64,000 nucleotides of DNA from Cladocopium goreaui (Eukaryota > Sar > Dinophyceae > Suessiales > Symbiodiniaceae): positions 32,590-96,589 of the forward strand of contig CAMXCT020002032.1 of the NCBI GenBank assembly GCA_947184155.2. Reading direction: 5' to 3'. Shown here piece after piece: positions 36,636-47,164 of the stretch (positions within the stretch are counted from its first letter, which is position 1; every line of letters starts with the position of its first letter). Made by a program: the position numbers and the translations under genes. The notes under the pieces were generated by a model, which worked only from the letters and a program-made list of their open reading frames with translations, had not been told where the DNA came from and did no database searches.

Positions 36636-36898
36636 GCTTGAGCCACTGGCATCAGCGGCATCATATTAATTACAATTATTTGGATACACCACATTATAAA
36701 ATCATTTGGTTGGTACACCCCATTGGTTAACCCCATTGGTGTCACATATTAGCACTATGGAAACCATCATGTGGGAACCTAAAACTTAAAGAAGTGCTTT
36801 CAACGCACCCCTCGGTCCCAAAAGCGAAAATTCAAGCCCCGAAAGGGTACAAAAGCACTTGTTGAAGCCAAATTTTTGAAAAACAGCAACGCAGCCCA
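36636..36898. promoter_or_regulatory. Right subterminal region and promoter side of transposase gene
   Basis: The 263 bases between the first ATG of the transposase-like gene and the right TIR have no coding frame. They must hold its promoter if the gene starts at 36635. They also contain the AAGTGCTTT-type subterminal repeats in both orientations, which are possible transposase binding sites. Confidence 0.4.
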
Positions 36899-36913
36899 CG
36901 AAGAAATTTAACA
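36899..36913 (-). repeat. Right terminal inverted repeat
   Basis: Read inwards on the minus strand this is TGTTAAATTTCTTCG, one mismatch from the left end. CTGTTTTTCA follows 12 bases further in. AAGTGCTTT motifs in both orientations lie at about 36791 and 36853, mirroring the left subterminal region. Confidence 0.85.
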
Positions 36914-36921
36914 CTTATACC
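36914..36921. repeat. Target site duplication, right copy (CTTATACC)
   Basis: This is identical to 11624-11631 and directly abuts the right terminus. From here the sequence is collinear with 39165 onwards. Confidence 0.93.
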
Positions 36922-37339
36922 ACTGATTTATGGTGATGTCGGGGATGGTTTATACTTGAATTTACTAGAGTAATATCATCATAGGTGCTTCTTCTGCATC
37001 CTCCTATTCGATTGTGGAAACCTAGTGTCAGTATATGTCTCTTGTTCTCTCCTCATCACTTCTTTTAAACACAAACAGTTTTGACACTATAAAAGTTAAA
37101 TCCCATTACTTCTCAACTGACTCAACTTATAGGCTCCGCTTTTAAGATCGTGATATTGCAAACACAGTTCTTTAATCCATTTGTATAAATCAGGTTTGTA
37201 GTTGGGTTTTTTCCCTTAAATTTAGGATGTAGTAACTTTCACCTTTACTTGGAAATTTATTCAAGGCTACACTGTCATTGAGGTTAGGTGTTTTGCCTCC
37301 ATATTCTGCTTGACAATTTGCTGATTCCCTAAGGTGCTT

Positions 37340-37600
37340 AAAGAATATTAATATATATATATATATATAATTTTATATTATATTACATTTTTATATATAT
37401 TATATTATATTATATTATATTATATTATCGTATATTATATTAGAGTATATCATATTATGGTATATTATATTATATAATCTTATATTTATTATTTGATATT
37501 ATATTATACATGATATTATGTTATTTCAAATTATATCATATTATATCATATTATATCATATTTATATCATATCATATTATATTATACTTTATTATTTTAT
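37340..37600. repeat. TATAT/TATTA microsatellite
   Basis: AT-only tract of pentamer and dimer units with no coding potential. It is repeated, slightly shorter, at 39600-39830. Confidence 0.9.
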
Positions 37601-37673
37601 ATTCTATAGTATTTATATGTGTATGTATCTACCATAGACCCAGCAGGTAGACTCATGAAATAAAGGAACCTAG

Positions 37674-37748
37674 CGGTTCCAACAGCAGGTGAACGAGACG
37701 GAGAAGATTCCGGAGATTGGGAAGTCGTGATGGACTCAGGTGGAACAG
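37674..37748 (+). CDS. Putative host exon (VPTAGERDGEDSGDWEVV)
   Basis: The stretch lies between CCTAG and an ACAG|GTTGAA donor. The plus frame reads VPTAGERDGEDSGDWEVVMD, acidic and well composed. It is preserved at 39908-39982 in the second copy. It probably belongs to a plus-strand host gene next to the insertion. A minus frame is also open here, so the strand is not certain. Confidence 0.4.
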
Positions 37749-37915
37749 GTTGAACTAGCCTTGGATACGATTTCCTCAACCCAGAAATATTTCTATCTAT
37801 TCATTAACTCTTAGATGGTTTCTATCCATCTACAGTATCTGTAAAAAAAACATCTAAGTATCCGTCTATCCAGCTACGTATTTTTTCATTTCAAGATCCA
37901 TTTTTCCATACACAG

Positions 37916-37991
37916 CATTTCACTATGTCATCCCCCGGAGTCCATACGATCTCAGACATGCAGCTTGGGAAGAGCATCAGCGAATTCTTGG
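37916..37991 (+). CDS. Putative host exon (SPGVHTISDMQLGKSISEFL)
   Basis: It follows a CACAG acceptor and ends CTTGG|GTGTGT. The plus frame reads HFTMSSPGVHTISDMQLG, then KSISEFLG. The same exon is at 40150-40225 in the second copy. No family is recognised. Confidence 0.4.
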
Positions 37992-38288
37992 GTGTGTGGA
38001 CAAACCCAGATATGGTACTGGTCATATGTCTCTATTTTTGTTGGTTGTGTATATATATATATATACATACATGCATATACATATCCCTAATTTTTACTGC
38101 GTAGAACTGCTATCTTTGATGGATAAGAAAGGTGATTTGATGGCTTTTGATAGTCACTTTTCTGGCGAAGAAATGCAACTTTTCTGGTTGCATATTTTTT
38201 TCTTGAGGTCAAGTGATGTTGAATCTCCATTTTTCATGGTGATATTCATATTATTCATATTCATATCATGTTCCACCCCATTTTTCAG

Positions 38289-38470
38289 TACATGAAATCC
38301 CCATTTTTTCCTGATCAAATCCTGTTTTTCTCCCCATGTCGGCTACCCGAAAAAGTCTGCCAAAAAGGAACCCTCCCAGTTGGTGGCCGGCCTCACTGGT
38401 GCGGCCTTGGCCTACTGGGCCTGGAACAGGTCAGATTTGGTACTGGCCCAGTACGCCGTACTGGGGATCT
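38289..38470 (+). CDS. Putative host exon, frame uncertain
   Basis: Two plus frames are open. One starts right after a TTTTTCAG acceptor and ends at GAACAG|GTCAGA. The other gives a more protein-like reading (KKEPSQLVAGLTGAALAYWA, then WNRSDLVLAQYAVLG) that could hold a membrane helix, but it has no clear acceptor. Both are conserved at about 40522-40704 in the second copy. Confidence 0.4.
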
Positions 38471-38807
38471 AGTGGGGATATCGTGGTTTTAGCGGGATAA
38501 ACATATATAAATTTGTACTATATAAAATGTATATTTATATTTAACTAAATTTAAATAATATAACACATATATGTATATGTAAATATTTAAGATAAAATAG
38601 AAATATAATATAATATAATATAATAGAATAGAATAAGAAAATATGATGAAATAAAATATAATAAAATACAATAAATTTTAAAAATATAATATAATATGAT
38701 TTAATATATAATATATATAAAAAAATAGATATAATATATGTAATATATATATAATATATGTAATATATCTAATATATATATATATATAGTATATAAATAT
38801 GCAAAAT

Positions 38808-38900
38808 CCGCCCGCACCGAAGGTGCTGGGGCGTGATCTTCCGGATGGCACTCGTAAAAGGTTACAGGTTTACCTGGGGGGGGGGGGGCCCCATTTTTCG
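38808..38900. other. Contig end unique to copy 1
   Basis: These 93 bases (ending in a 13-G run and CCCCATTTTTCG) are not shared with copy 2, which continues as AT-rich DNA. They abut the N gap and may be a real difference or a contig-end error. Confidence 0.6.
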
Positions 38901-39000
38901 NNNNNNNNNNNNNNNNNNNNNNNNNNNNNNNNNNNNNNNNNNNNNNNNNNNNNNNNNNNNNNNNNNNNNNNNNNNNNNNNNNNNNNNNNNNNNNNNNNNN
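38901..39000. other. Assembly gap, exactly 100 N
   Basis: A run of exactly 100 N usually marks a scaffold join of unknown length. Contig order across it is therefore not established by sequence. Confidence 0.99.
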
Positions 39001-41034
39001 TGTTTTTGTTGCTTTTCAACAGTTTCAACGACTTCATCAGTAGTATATTAATCCTTGCCTCTACTTCTGTATGTTCTTATGTTGGTATTGTAAGTTTTTC
39101 TTTGTGTTCTGCAGTATAATAATTCACACTGGGTAGATTATTGTGGAAAACCCAATCGTTATACCTTATACCACTGATTTATGGTGATGTCGGGGATGGT
39201 TTATACTTGAATTTACTAGAGTAATATCATCATAGGTGCTTATTCTGCATCCTCCTATTCGATTGTGGAAACCTAGTGTCAGTATATGTCTCTTGTTCTC
39301 TCCTCATCACTTCTTTTAAACACAAACAGTTTTGACACTATAAAAGTTAAATCCCATTACTTCTCAACTGACTCAACTTATAGGCTCCGCTTTTAAGATC
39401 GTGATATTGCAAACACAGTTCTTTAATCCATTTGTATAAATCAGGTTTGTAGTTGGGTTTTTTCCCTTAAATTTAGGATGTAGTAACTTTCAGCTTTACT
39501 TGGAAATTTATTCAAGGCTACACTGTCATTGAGGTTAGGTGTTTTGCCTCCATATTCTGCTTGACAATTTGCTGATTCCCTAAGGTGCTTAAAGAATATT
39601 AATATATATATATATATAATTTTATATTATATTACATTTTTATATATATTATATTATATTATAGTATATTATATTAGAGTATATCATATTATGGTATATT
39701 ATATTATATAATCTTATATTTATTATTTGATATTATATTATACATGCTATTATGTTATTTCAAATTATATCATATTATATCATATTATATCATATTTATA
39801 TCATATCATATTATATTATACTTTATTATTTTATATTCTATAGTATTTATATGTGTATGTATCTACCATAGACCCAGCAGGTAGACTCATGAAATAAAGG
39901 AACCTAGCGGTTCCAACAGCAGGTGAACGAGACGGAGAAGATTCCGGAGATTGGGAAGTCGTGATGGACTCAGGTGGAACAGGTTGAACTAGCCTTGGAT
40001 ACGATTTCCTCAACCCAGAAATATTTCTATCTACTCATTAACTCTTAGATGGTTTCTATCCATCTACAGTATCTGTAAAAAAATCATCTAAGTATCCGTC
40101 TATCCAGCTACGTATTTTTTCATTTCAAGATCCATTTTTCCATACACAGCATTTCACTATGTCATCCCCCGGAGTCCATACGATCTCAGACATGCAGCTT
40201 GGGAAGAGCATCAGCGAATTCTTGGGTGTGTGGACAAACCCAGATATGGTACTGGTCATATGTCTCTATTTTTGTTGGTTGTGTATATATATATATATAC
40301 ATACATGCATATACATATCCCTAATTTTTACTGCGTAGAACTGCTATTTTTGATGGATAAGAAAGGTGATTTGATGGCTTTTGATAGTCACTTTTCTGGC
40401 GAAGAAATGCAACTTTTCTGGTTGCATATTTTTTTCTTGAGGTCAAGTGATGTTGAATCTCCATTTTTCATGGTGATATTCATATTATTCATATTCATAT
40501 CATGTTCCACCCCATTTTCCAGTACGTGAAATCCCCATTTTTTCCTGATCAAATCCTGTTTTTCTCCCCATGTCGGCTACCCGAAAAAGTCTGCCAAAAA
40601 GGAACCCTCCCAGTTGGTGGCCGGCCTCACTGGTGCGGCCTTGGCCTACTGGGCCTGGAACAGGTCAGATTTGGTACTGGCCCAGTACGCCGTACTGGGG
40701 ATCTAGTGGGGATATCGTGGTTTTAGCGGGATAAACATATATAAATTTGTACTATATAAAATGTATATTTATATTTAACTAAATTTAAATAATATAACAC
40801 ATATATGTATATGTAAATATTTCAGATAAAATAGAAATATAATATAATATAATATAATAGAATAGAATAAGAAAATATGATGAAATAAAATATAATAAAA
40901 TACAATAAATTTTAAAAAATATAATATAATATGATTTAATATATAATATATATAAAAAAATAGATATAATATATGTAATATATATAATATATGTAATATA
41001 TCTAATATATATATAGTATATAAATATGCAAAAT
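39001..41034. repeat. Empty (uninserted) copy of the element's target locus
   Basis: 39001-39172 is identical, by eye, to 11460-11631. From 39165 the sequence follows 36914-38807. The two source segments overlap by the single octamer CTTATACC at 39165-39172. The 25.3-kb interval 11632-36913 is absent. This is the structure expected of a pre-insertion or precisely excised allele. Confidence 0.92.
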
Positions 41035-42230
41035 ATATAGAATTTAGAATATAATATATATATATATAATATAAAATAAATATAATACATAAAAAATATA
41101 ATATATATATATACAGATATGTTTTAATATATATATATAACATGTAATATATATAAAATATAGGAAATATATTTAATATATATATAATGTATATTATATT
41201 TATTATGTATACGATATATATATATATGTATATGTAATATTTAATATATAACAAATATCATAGAAATAATATATATGTACTTTATATAATATATAATATG
41301 TAAAACACATATGTAATATAATATATAATAAGAAATAAAATAAACAAAATAAACCATATTATAGTTTATTTTAGTATCATATCACTTTATGTAATACAAA
41401 ACAAAATAGTATAATTTAATTTGATATGATATGATATGTGATGAAATAATATAATAGGAAATATAAAATATAACCAAAGATAATTTAATATAATACAATA
41501 TGATATGATATGATATAATTTCATAAGATTTCATAAACTAGGATAAAATATGATACAACATAACATACTACAATATGATATAATATAATATGATATGATA
41601 TTATATAATAGTATAAATTATAACATAGCATAACATAATTGAAGATAATACAATACAATACAATGAAATATGATTTGATATGATATGTTATAATAGAGTA
41701 TAATATAACAAGATAAGAGATAATATACCATAACATTATATAATAGAACATAGTATGATATATATAATATAATATGATATGATATGATATAATAGAATGA
41801 ACATATAATTGGGTAAACTATAATATAGTAAAATACAATATAATATAGTATAATATCATGCTATATAGTATGGCAGGATAAAATATAATTTTACATAACA
41901 TAACAGAATATAATTTGATATGATATAATATTGTTTAATATAACATAACATAATATACTACAATGTAATATATTATAATATGATGAGATAATATAATGTA
42001 ATATACCATAACATAATATAGGCAATATAACATAATATAATATTATATGATATGTTAAAACATAATATTAATAATATACTAGAATACAATATCATACAAT
42101 ATGATATGATATGATGTGAGATAATAATATATATATATAATTCAATACAATTTAAAACAAATATGATATGATATGATTTGATATAATATAACATTAGATT
42201 ATATATATATATATGTGTGTATATGTACCC
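41035..42230. repeat. AT-rich ATATA/GATAT microsatellite block
   Basis: About 1.2 kb of TATAA, GATAT and AATAT units. Long minus frames rich in Ile and Tyr are artefacts of the repeat. Confidence 0.9.
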
Positions 42231-42231
42231 T

Positions 42232-42310
42232 AGGGCAAACTGCTCCACACAGATGTGCAAAACCCATGGGGAAAGCCATTTGGAAAATAGTCGACATTCA
42301 GGGTCTATAA
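42232..42310 (+). CDS. Possible short exon
   Basis: After a CCCTAG acceptor, the plus frame reads QTAPHRCAKPMGKAIWKIVD before a likely donor around 42300. The minus strand is also open here. It is followed at 42380-42470 by four or five 21-23-bp GATCTAACCAACAAA repeats. Confidence 0.25.
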
Positions 42311-42479
42311 ACACGATATTTCTGTAAACTTTTGCAGGAGGGTAACACAAAACTTGATTATGATAATAGTGGTTCTCACGGTGATTTCACCAATAAATAT
42401 GGTGATCTAACCAACAAACATAGTGATCTAACCAACAAAAATAGTTATCTAACCAACAAAAATGATTTGGTTAATGGGA

Positions 42480-44240
42480 CAATGGGACTATGGAATATAT
42501 AACCATCGATAATGGCAAGCTAATGGCTTTAAACCTTGGGATTAAGTAAACCTTGGATTAAGCACCAATGATGTGGTGTAGAGCAATAATGATTGTAATT
42601 TAACTATCAAAAGACGGTGACTTAACCAACACATATGGTGGTATCAGGAGGATATAGTGGGGATACAATTGGATATAGCACCCACCATAATATATACGTA
42701 CATATATATATATATGTAAATATATACATATATATACACTGATATATACATATATTTAATGTCTGAGGAATTTGTGGTTGGATTGGGGATGTGACTATTG
42801 GGGTCGCCTAGTGCTGAAAATAAATCAGAATGGGATATGTAAGCAACCAAAATTTGACTGGAAAAAGTTACGGAATATAACCAAACATGGCTATTGGGAA
42901 TATAATGAGGATATAAATATAGTGGGATACAGTGGGGATATAATGGGATATATAACCAACACAATGGCTATATAATGGCTATACAAAGGCTGTAACATGG
43001 GTCTTTGAACAGAGACAGGGTTGCTGCAGCCTATTTTTCAGGTACGTGAAAGCCATTTGTGGGGGAAAACAACCTTGAAAGGAGTCCCAATTTTCCTGAG
43101 TTGTTCCGAAATTTAGAACAATTAGAAGTACTTGGGAGGCTTTCATTTCCCTTCTTTTTCTTTTTTAACAACATCTAGTAAATCCTGAAATGTGATAGGG
43201 AGGGATTTATTGATTGATTGAACTCTCCAAATCCCAGTTTACCTTGAATTTAAAACGAATTTATTGACTATAATTCAAGTGTTTTAAAACATAAGTTCAC
43301 CAAAATTTTAGAAGCGATGTATTGAACTGAACTAACTATCTTAAAACCCCAGTTTAGCACAACATTTTTTTTTGGAAGGGATACATACTACTGACTAGTA
43401 CTAGTTACTAGTTGGTTTTATCGGAATTCGGATGATCCATCTATGCAGAGTCCTGAATTTTATCAGAGTTTGTGTCTTGAGACTGCAAGGTGTGGTGAAT
43501 TTTCAGAGGACAATAGTCTGACAGCAGATTCCCAACGGTAGCTCCACATCCCTTCTGGTGTCAGGATGCGTTCACAGGCGTTGGCCAATCAGAGCCCTGA
43601 GGCTTGGGAGTACTGCCATGGAATCCAGTAGGAATCCAAGGCATCAGAATTTCCAGAAGAGAATTTCCTATGGAAAGTGGAACTTTTTGGTGGGAAATTT
43701 CCATCGGTTTTTCCCATGGAAATTTGCAAAAAATACCTACTATGGCAACATGGCCATTTTAAGCCATCCATGGCTCTCAGGTGACACTGGCCCCGACGCT
43801 TGGCAGCGTAGAATGGCTACCTGAAAGTGTTGGGAAAACAGAAAAAGGGGTAGAAGATGGTAGAAGTCCAGATTTCCTGATGGTCAAATTCGAAGTTTGG
43901 TTTTAAGTTTGGTTTTTGAATGTTTTTGATGATATGTTCCAAATCCCCAAAAGATGTTGTTTCATTCAAGTTCACTCCCCATCTTACAACATGGGCCCCC
44001 CCCAAAAGCGTCCCCCCCAACGTGATTGTTGGTGGTTCAGATTTGCCCTTGAAAAACCTCGCGTTGACATATAGATACCTCCAATTACAGTGGATTCTCA
44101 TGATTTTCTCCTCAAAACAACATCTTCTTGTTGTGATATACCATGATCTACCTATTTCCACAGGGAAATCATGATTATTAGTATGATTTAGTATGCTCCA
44201 TGATACATTCCATGAAATATACACATCATCATTCCCATGA
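42480..44240. other. Intergenic or intronic DNA, no clear gene
   Basis: TATATA tract at 42690-42760, then unique sequence. 43430-43800 and 43850-44180 have short open frames on both strands with no consistent splice support. Confidence 0.4.
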
Positions 44241-44268
44241 TGTATCCATTGGTCGCTTGGCATCGCAG

Positions 44269-44400
44269 ACCCACGGTCGGTGGCCCAGGACCCGAATAGC
44301 TTTGTCCGAGTTTCTGCAGCTCTTGCGCTCCAATGCCGTCACCGTGTGGAAGCCCAGGACTCGCACGTGGAGAGGTGGGATGAAAAAGAAAAACCGAACG
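44269..44400 (+). CDS. Putative exon (SFVRVSAALALQCRHRVEAQ)
   Basis: The stretch lies between a CATCGCAG acceptor and an AACG|GTTGAG donor. The 132-bp frame reads PRSVAQDPNSFVRVSAALAL, then QCRHRVEAQDSHVERWDEKE. The coding composition is strong for its length, so it is a likely real exon of a plus-strand gene that continues right. Confidence 0.5.
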
Positions 44401-44418
44401 GTTGAGAGATATCCGGGG

Positions 44419-44419
<1 letters not shown>

Positions 44420-44458
<39 letters not shown>

Positions 44459-44462
44459 CATG

Positions 44463-44514
<52 letters not shown>

Positions 44515-44678
44515 CGATGACGATGATGATGATGATGATGATGATCATGAGGATGAGGATGATGATGATGATGATGATGAGGATGATGATGATGATGATG
44601 ATGACTATGATGATGAGGATGCGGATGAGGATGAGGATGTTGACGACGAGGATAACGAGGAAGACATCGAGGACGCCA
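44420..44678 (+). CDS. (GAT)n tract, probably coding poly-Asp at its 3' end
   Basis: A GAT/GAC/GAG trinucleotide array of about 220 bp runs without break into EDVDDEDNEEDIEDAS and then a strong donor (CCA|GTGAGT at 44679). Synonymous GAC and non-repeat GAG/GAA codons at the right end suggest selection for an acidic tail. The 5' edge of the exon is hidden in the repeat. On the other strand it would be poly-His or poly-Ile, which is unlikely. Confidence 0.45.
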
Positions 44679-45359
44679 GTGAGTGTCATGCTGATAGATA
44701 ATTTTCAATTAATGTGGATCAGTTGAAGCGCAGATGAACTGGGTTTTCTCGGCTTCAAGGGTGGGCACCTTTTTTCAGTGAATCTGCAGCAGCAAAGCAG
44801 CGTGCAGCGCAGCGTGAAAGTCGGCACGGCTCAGGCACCAGAGGATTCGAATTACCCTTTGAGTTTGTTGTACGCCACATTTCCCGCTGGCAAATTAGAC
44901 TCCAAACAATACCTGGTTCATGAAGAATAATGTGGTAAAGCAAATCATGAAACATCTTCGGTCTATGGCCTTGGGTCCCAAGTTGGCCTTCGGTATAAGT
45001 TTCTTCCATGATTCTCCTGCTGCTGAATTCATGTGAAACAAATTGCCAAGATGAGAGTTTACCAGTTCGAAGAAGCAGTTCTAACAAATTCAACTTTACA
45101 TTAAAAACCCAACTAAATGGTGGTGGTTTCAATCAATGGGGATACCCCCAAATGGATGGATGGTTTATTTCATGGAAAATCCTGTGTTGGATGAAATTGG
45201 ATGATTTGGGGGTACCCCCATGACTTAAGAAACCAAAGATCCATAAATGGTCATCAAACTGGTAGACCTCTTAAACTCCAACTATATATGTATATATATA
45301 TATACCATCTGGTTATTTAACAGTTTGCCATGGAAAATCACCATGCTATTAATAGGTAA

Positions 45360-45460
45360 ACCATCTATAAATGGGCCATATATATGTATATATACATATA
45401 TACATATATATATATACATATACATATATATACATATACATATATACATATATATATCTA
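45360..45460. repeat. TATACA microsatellite
   Basis: ATATACATATATA units immediately upstream of an exon candidate. Confidence 0.9.
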
Positions 45461-45474
45461 ACTTCTGGTTGGAG

Positions 45475-45528
45475 GCTGTGAGCTACTTGGCGGATCGTCC
45501 TCCAGCCGGTGCGCTGCTGTTGAAAGCG
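45475..45528 (+). CDS. Putative exon (AVSYLADRPPAGALLLKA)
   Basis: Eighteen codons between GGTTGGAG and AAAGCG|GTGAGC. Composition is good and the donor strong, but it is very short. Confidence 0.4.
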
Positions 45529-46540
45529 GTGAGCACGGCAGGCATCGCCGACATCACATCGCCATGGAAAAAGAGCATGTTTAATGGGACTTAATGGGAT
45601 TTCATGGGATTTAATGAAATGTAATGGGATTTCATGGGATTTAATGGGATTTAGCCTCTGGTAATCTAACATAGCTATAGAAAATGGATGAACATGGCCC
45701 ATTTATGTTTGATTTAGAATATTTTAGAATAATAGCTATGTTAGTCTATCAGAGGGTAAAGCGACCCAAGCCATTTTCCATGGCAAGGTGTTAGATTGCC
45801 AAAGGTAGCCAGATTTGACAGGGTAAAACCAAGCATTTCATGGGATTTCAAGGAATTTCATGGAATTTCATGGGATGTATTGACACGTATATATTTGTAA
45901 GCAACACCATATACTTGAGTTATAACGGCGTAACAAGCCGACATCACAAGAAATGATAGTTCATACAGGGGTAAGTGTCCCCAAATGGCCGAATCTTTCA
46001 AGTTTGTGAAGTTTTGTGATTTACCACATTACCACATTATTTAAAGGAGCCGATTTAACCGTTTGCCCCCATATTTCAACAAGTCTTCAACACCAAAAAG
46101 ATTGAGCAACGGCTCAAATTACCAAACTCTTCGCTAGGATTTTACTTGTTTGTATTTTTTTTTGGGGTTTCACTTTAGGACAATTTGTCTAGTGGCCATG
46201 AAAACTCGGATATCTTGAGATGGAACTAGGATGGGACGTAGTAATTTGAACAACGGGGTCAGTAGTTAAGTTGACGAGAAAATCTTTGGAATCACCAAAG
46301 ATGGGTGGGTCTCCTCATCTGAAGCTAGCAATTTTGCTGCAACGACTCGCTCCGCACTATCATTAGAAGGATGTCAGTTTAGTTTCTTGGAAGGTATGGC
46401 CCAACCAACGTTTTGTTGCTTCACATGGCTTTGTTGTTTTGTAGATTGATATGCCGATTCTTTATTGCTTCGCTCTCGAGTGTTTTTTGGTTAACATTCC
46501 ATGTCTTGTCGTTTTAGTGCTTCACATCCCATGTGTGGGT
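45529..46540. repeat. GGGATTTAATG repeats, then spacer
   Basis: At 45585-45660 and 45835-45875, units such as ATGGGATTTCATGGGATTTA recur. A similar ATGGGATTTAGTGGG phrase occurs at 48527. The rest (45900-46540) holds no gene that I can support. Confidence 0.5.
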
Positions 46541-46542
46541 AA

Positions 46543-46690
46543 GGGGGCCGGTATGGTTTAGTGGATAAGACGCATCCCTCATGCGTCAGACCCGAGTTCA
46601 ATACCCAGGTGCAACACTAGGCGGGCGGGTGGGCCAATACCCCACCCCTGCAGTTAAGGGGATGAGCTAGGGTGTGGTCCGTAAAAAAAC
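46543..46690 (+). repeat. tRNA-derived SINE-like element
   Basis: A tRNA-like head runs from about 46545 to 46611. The A box is TGGTTTAGTGG (46554-46564). The anticodon arm is GACGCA/TGCGTC around TCCCTCA (46569-46587). The B box is GAGTTCAATACC (46594-46605). T-stem and acceptor pairing are imperfect, and position 33 is C rather than U. The head is followed by a G/C-rich tail ending in GTAAAAAAAC. This fits a short tRNA-derived retroposon rather than a working tRNA gene. Confidence 0.55.
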
Positions 46691-46769
46691 ACTCACTCCA
46701 TGTGTAGTTAATCATTTGCTAAGACGCACATTCATTGACATGATATTTGTATGTAACAGATATGATATG

Positions 46770-46995
46770 TATGTATGTATGTATGTATATATATATATAT
46801 GTACCGTTGCATGCGTATATATATATATATACATATACGCACAAATGACACACTATTTATACATATATGTATATATATATATGTATTTGTATATGTATTT
46901 TTGTATATCTATATGTATATGTATGTGTATTTGTATATGTATATATGTATATATATATATTTACAGATATATATATAGATATATTCACATATATG
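46770..46995. repeat. TATG/TATA microsatellite
   Basis: GTATGT and ATATAC units; frames on both strands are artefacts. Confidence 0.9.
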
Positions 46996-47004
46996 TCTAG
47001 TTGG

Positions 47005-47043
47005 ACCACGGCCTTTATAACCACGGCCTTTATAAGGCCGTGG
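47005..47043. repeat. Perfect hairpin CACGGCCTT-TATA
   Basis: CCACGGCCTT-TAT-AAGGCCGTGG (47021-47043) is a 10-bp-arm palindrome, preceded by another copy of the left arm at 47005. A related hairpin lies at 48184-48204. A run of GGGGT units (47059-47090), able to form a G-quadruplex, follows. Confidence 0.85.
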
Positions 47044-47164
47044 TGTTTTGTACATATCGGGGGGGTGGGGTGGGGTGGGGTGGGGCATGTAATAACGTTC
47101 ATGTGAACTTGCGGATGTAATAACGTTCATGTGAACTTGCGGAGGAAGGACATGCTTGTCTGTG

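Larger units (their letters stand above)
11632..36913. mobile_element. Giant TIR transposon with DNA methyltransferase cargo
   Basis: The element is 25,282 bp long. Direct evidence is an exact 8-bp target duplication, matching inverted termini, and an empty-site copy of the same locus at 39001-41034 that lacks exactly this interval. At least five minus-strand multi-exon genes lie inside: a candidate transposase, a serine-rich hypothetical, a C5 DNA methyltransferase-like protein, a two-CxxC protein and a large protein with a PIP-like tail. No polymerase B, reverse transcriptase, retroviral-type integrase or capsid gene was recognised, so it does not look like a Polinton or retroelement. An 8-bp duplication is known for hAT, P, Merlin and the Kyakuja/Dileera/Zisupton groups. 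The TGTTAA terminus is not the usual hAT CAG/TAG start, so I leave the superfamily open. Confidence 0.88.
36914..38807. repeat. Right flank of insertion, copy 1
   Basis: This is collinear with 39165-41034. Differences are a handful of single-base changes (for example CTTCTT/CTTATT near 36990 and CACCTT/CAGCTT near 37240) and length changes in TATAT tracts. That level of difference suits alleles or a recent duplicate. Copies diverge after GCAAAAT at 38807. Confidence 0.92.

Noticed and set aside
11632-36913. Polinton/Maverick identity
   Set aside because: Polintons give 6-bp duplications and carry polymerase B, retroviral-type integrase and packaging genes; none was recognised here.
44229-44708. 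Minus-strand poly-His and poly-Ile frames
   Set aside because: Shadows of the GAT array; splice signals and flanking composition favour the plus strand.
46543-46615. Functional tRNA gene
   Set aside because: T-stem and acceptor stem do not pair properly and U33 is replaced by C.
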